From a virus: 30,517 nt of DNA. The notes beneath the pieces are model-generated. The model saw nothing but the letters and a program-made list of their open reading frames with translations. It did not search any database and was not told the origin of the DNA. This document shows, piece by piece, positions 29,486 through 30,517 of this stretch. The stretch spans positions 1 to 30,517 of IMG/VR virus record IMGVR_UViG_3300025705_000013, one strand, 5' to 3'. A program made the translations under genes and the position numbers. The stretch's first letter is position 1. Each line of letters begins with the position of its first letter.

Positions 29486-29665
29486 TTATAAGGCGCAATA
29501 ATACGCAGCAATAATTGTGCCTGCTGCATTATAAACTGTTAGAACATTTGCTTGGTTTTTAATTGAGTTATTAATCGCGGTATCAGTTGTTGTATCTGTG
29601 CTTGCCACATTTTTTAACTGTAACGCATTATCAATTACTTCAGTGCCTGCTACTTGAATCGCCAT
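29486..29665 (-). CDS. Small fibre-associated protein, copy 1
   Basis: A 59-residue protein starting M-A-I-Q-V-A-G-T-E-V-I-D-N-A-L-Q-L-K-N-V and ending A-A-Y-Y-C-A-L. It is a paralogue of the 70-residue gene at 28244-28456. I start at 29665 because AAAGGAG lies 6 bases before this ATG and touches the earlier one at 29671. It is the first gene after the late promoter at 29703-29710. Confidence 0.7.
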   Translation of the reverse strand: MAIQVAGTEVIDNALQLKNVASTDTTTDTAINNSIKNQANVLTVYNAAGTIIAAYYCAL

Positions 29666-29702
29666 CTTCATCTCCTTTGACTATTAGCAATCTTATTAGT
29701 TT

Positions 29703-29714
29703 TATTTATAAATA
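29703..29714. promoter_or_regulatory. Palindromic divergent T4-type late promoter
   Basis: The 12-base palindrome TATTTATAAATA holds TATAAATA on both strands (plus 29707-29714; minus 29710-29703). It lies between divergent genes, 38 bases before the minus-strand fibre gene at 29665 and 52 bases before the plus-strand gene at 29766. TATAAATA is the T4 late -10 box read by gp55 with gp33 and the gp45 clamp. Confidence 0.72.
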
Positions 29715-29765
29715 TTCTCAGTGAGTTATTTGCTATGTTACTGATTTTTTCACAGGAGCTATTAT

Positions 29766-30137
29766 ATGGCTTATGTCAACGCCTTTGGAGTGGAGATGAA
29801 AACTATGGCAAAGAAAGAAATAACAGTTGATGCTGAAGCAGCAGCTGCACTCGATACAAATAATGACGGTCATATCTCGGCAGAAGAGCTGAGTATGGAT
29901 TTGGAATTTAAACGCAAGCGCCTTGAAGATCAAGATGCTCAACGAGATGCAATGCGTAAAATGACCTGGTTTGCACTGTTTGGAATGTTATTGTACCCAG
30001 TAGGTATTGCTATAACATCATGGTTAGGATTAGATGAAGCATCAGGATTAATTGGGGATATTGCACCGACATACTTTGTTGCAATTTCTGCACTTGTTTC
30101 TGTTTTCTTTGGTGCTAACGCATACAGCAGTAAATAA
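29766..30137 (+). CDS. EF-hand membrane protein
   Basis: A 123-residue protein. Residues 30-41 (DTNNDGHISAEE) form a canonical EF-hand loop with D30, N32, D34, S38 and E41 as calcium ligands. A charged helix follows (E-F-K-R-K-R-L-E-D-Q-D-A-Q-R), then two membrane segments at about 66-84 and 99-118. AGGAG lies 7 bases before the first ATG. I recall close relatives in marine T4-like phages near tRNA genes, without a tested function. The late promoter and membrane span would allow a lysis, holin-like or virion-membrane role. Confidence 0.8.
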   Translation: MAYVNAFGVEMKTMAKKEITVDAEAAAALDTNNDGHISAEELSMDLEFKRKRLEDQDAQRDAMRKMTWFALFGMLLYPVGIAITSWLGLDEASGLIGDIAPTYFVAISALVSVFFGANAYSSK

Positions 30138-30142
30138 ACAAA

Positions 30143-30174
30143 AATAGGGAGGCTAACTTAATAACCTCCCTATT
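30143..30174. terminator. Bidirectional terminator between convergent units
   Basis: A perfect 10-bp stem, AATAGGGAGG (30143-30152) with CCTCCCTATT (30165-30174), and a 12-base loop. On the minus strand the stem runs into TTTGTTTA, a good T-run that ends the tRNA transcript. It also lies 5 bases after the EF-hand gene stop. Confidence 0.82.
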
Positions 30175-30187
30175 ACTTGGGTCTTCT

Positions 30188-30237
30188 AGGTGATCTTTAG
30201 GCTGTGTGTTACACCTCTCCTTGGCTGATCCTGCCAA
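30188..30237 (-). ncRNA. Structured 3' tail of the tRNA transcript
   Basis: Between tRNA-Pro and the terminator, no frame is evident, but two hairpins can form: TTGGC/GCCAA (30221-30225, 30233-30237) and AGGTG/CACCT (30188-30192, 30212-30216). T4 encodes stable small RNAs of unknown role beside its tRNAs, so a similar product is possible. Confidence 0.35.
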
Positions 30238-30243
30238 TTCTTT

Positions 30244-30320
30244 TGGTCTCGGTGAAAGGATTTGAACCTCCGACCCTCTCGTCCCAAACGAGATGCGCTA
30301 CCAGACTGCGCTACACCGAG
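30244..30320 (-). tRNA. tRNA-Pro (anticodon TGG)
   Basis: A 77-base cloverleaf on the minus strand: 7-bp acceptor CTCGGTG/CACCGAG, D-stem GCGC/GCGC, anticodon stem TCTCG/CGAGA with loop TTTGGGA, a T-arm with TTCAAAT and two G-T pairs, discriminator A and an encoded CCA (30244-30246). It would read CCA and related proline codons in this AT-rich genome. Confidence 0.93.
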
Positions 30321-30325
30321 TAATT

Positions 30326-30399
30326 TGGCAAGGGTGGTAGGAATCGAACCCACGCCAACGGGTTTGGAATCCGTTGTACTGCCATTATACTACACCCTA
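30326..30399 (-). tRNA. tRNA-Trp (anticodon CCA), with two weak pairs
   Basis: A 74-base cloverleaf with encoded CCA and discriminator G, the identity base of bacterial tRNA-Trp. The anticodon loop is TTCCAAA. Two flaws are visible: the first acceptor pair is T-T and the anticodon stem closes on an A-C mismatch. The D-arm looks more like a tRNA-Gly, but numbering from the D-arm puts CCA in the anticodon position. Confidence 0.78.
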
Positions 30400-30408
30400 T
30401 CAAACTCC

Positions 30409-30517
30409 TTAATACTGAATAGTAGTCTTAACTTAGTCCCTCACCAGGATTTTACGGGTTCGGTTGCTAGCACCTACCTACCTGTTACGTTTCTTTGCTC
30501 GTACTATGCAGTATTAA
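30409..30517. repeat. Long inverted repeat closing a structured region at the window end
   Basis: TTAATACTGAATAGTA (30409-30424) pairs with TACTATGCAGTATTAA (30502-30517) at 15 of 16 positions, enclosing about 77 bases with no reading frame of note. It lies next to tRNA-Trp. It may be a stable RNA like those in the T4 tRNA cluster, a processing signal, or part of a larger repeat cut by the window end. Confidence 0.55.

Noticed and set aside
30326-30399. tRNA-Gly (TCC) reading
   Set aside because: The loop would need a broken stem; discriminator G and the loop TTCCAAA fit tRNA-Trp.
1-30517. CRISPR arrays, insertion sequences, integrase or attachment sites
   Set aside because: No spaced direct repeats, transposase motifs or integrase frames were seen.

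Overview
The window is a piece of a T4-superfamily tailed phage genome (a large, AT-rich virulent myovirus). Evidence for this is a T4-type replication block (sliding clamp gp45, clamp-loader subunits gp44 and gp62, repressor RegA, DexA-like exonuclease), a convincing homologue of T4 gene 42 (dCMP hydroxymethylase), dCMP deaminase, T4-style late promoter boxes (TATAAATA), tRNA genes and very tight gene packing. An Hsp20 chaperone, a secreted small protein, an EF-hand membrane protein and tail-type genes next to radical-SAM and glycosyltransferase genes resemble, from memory, marine T4-like phages (cyanophage or pelagiphage type). No photosynthesis gene is present and the host cannot be named from this window.

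Layout. Almost everything is on the minus strand, read from high to low coordinates. 30.5-29.7 kb: a structured inverted repeat, tRNA-Trp, tRNA-Pro, a bidirectional terminator, then a plus-strand EF-hand membrane protein. A palindromic late-promoter box at 29.70 kb fires in both directions. 29.7-26.1 kb: duplicated virion/tail-fibre-type genes. 26.1-17.7 kb: an overlapping cassette of two radical-SAM proteins, glycosyltransferases (one internally duplicated), two SAM methyltransferases, an SGNH-fold hydrolase, a QueC-like PP-loop enzyme, an aspartyl/asparaginyl-hydroxylase-like oxygenase and a GNAT acetyltransferase. 17.6-16.6 kb: a promoter-rich spot with consensus sigma70 promoters and one tiny plus-strand gene. 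17.4-13.4 kb: small early genes, a GIY-YIG nuclease, a dATP/dGTP-diphosphohydrolase-like protein, a PD-(D/E)XK nuclease and dCMP hydroxymethylase. 13.4-5.2 kb: a FabF-like ketosynthase, dCMP deaminase, an adenine methyltransferase, a nucleotidyltransferase-kinase fusion, a HAD phosphatase, a GT-B-like glycosyltransferase, a C5-cytosine methyltransferase, DexA and a GT-A-like protein. 5.2-1.6 kb: gp45, gp44, gp62, RegA, dUTPase. 1.6-0 kb: a secreted protein, Hsp20 and small membrane proteins.

How the genes may work together. The most interesting reading is a replication-coupled DNA-modification operon. dCMP hydroxymethylase would supply 5-hydroxymethyl-dCMP. The nucleotidyltransferase-kinase and HAD phosphatase could supply an activated sugar, and the GT-B-like enzyme could transfer it. 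That enzyme and the neighbouring cytosine methyltransferase end in almost the same short peptide (PATLEAFF and QPTLEEFFA). This matches the PIP-box pattern (QxxLxxFF) used to bind sliding clamps, and the phage's own clamp gene lies just downstream. The codons of the two tails differ, so the match looks selected rather than copied recently. The second cassette, beside the tail genes, looks like a separate modification system for a virion or surface glycan/protein; its substrate is unknown.
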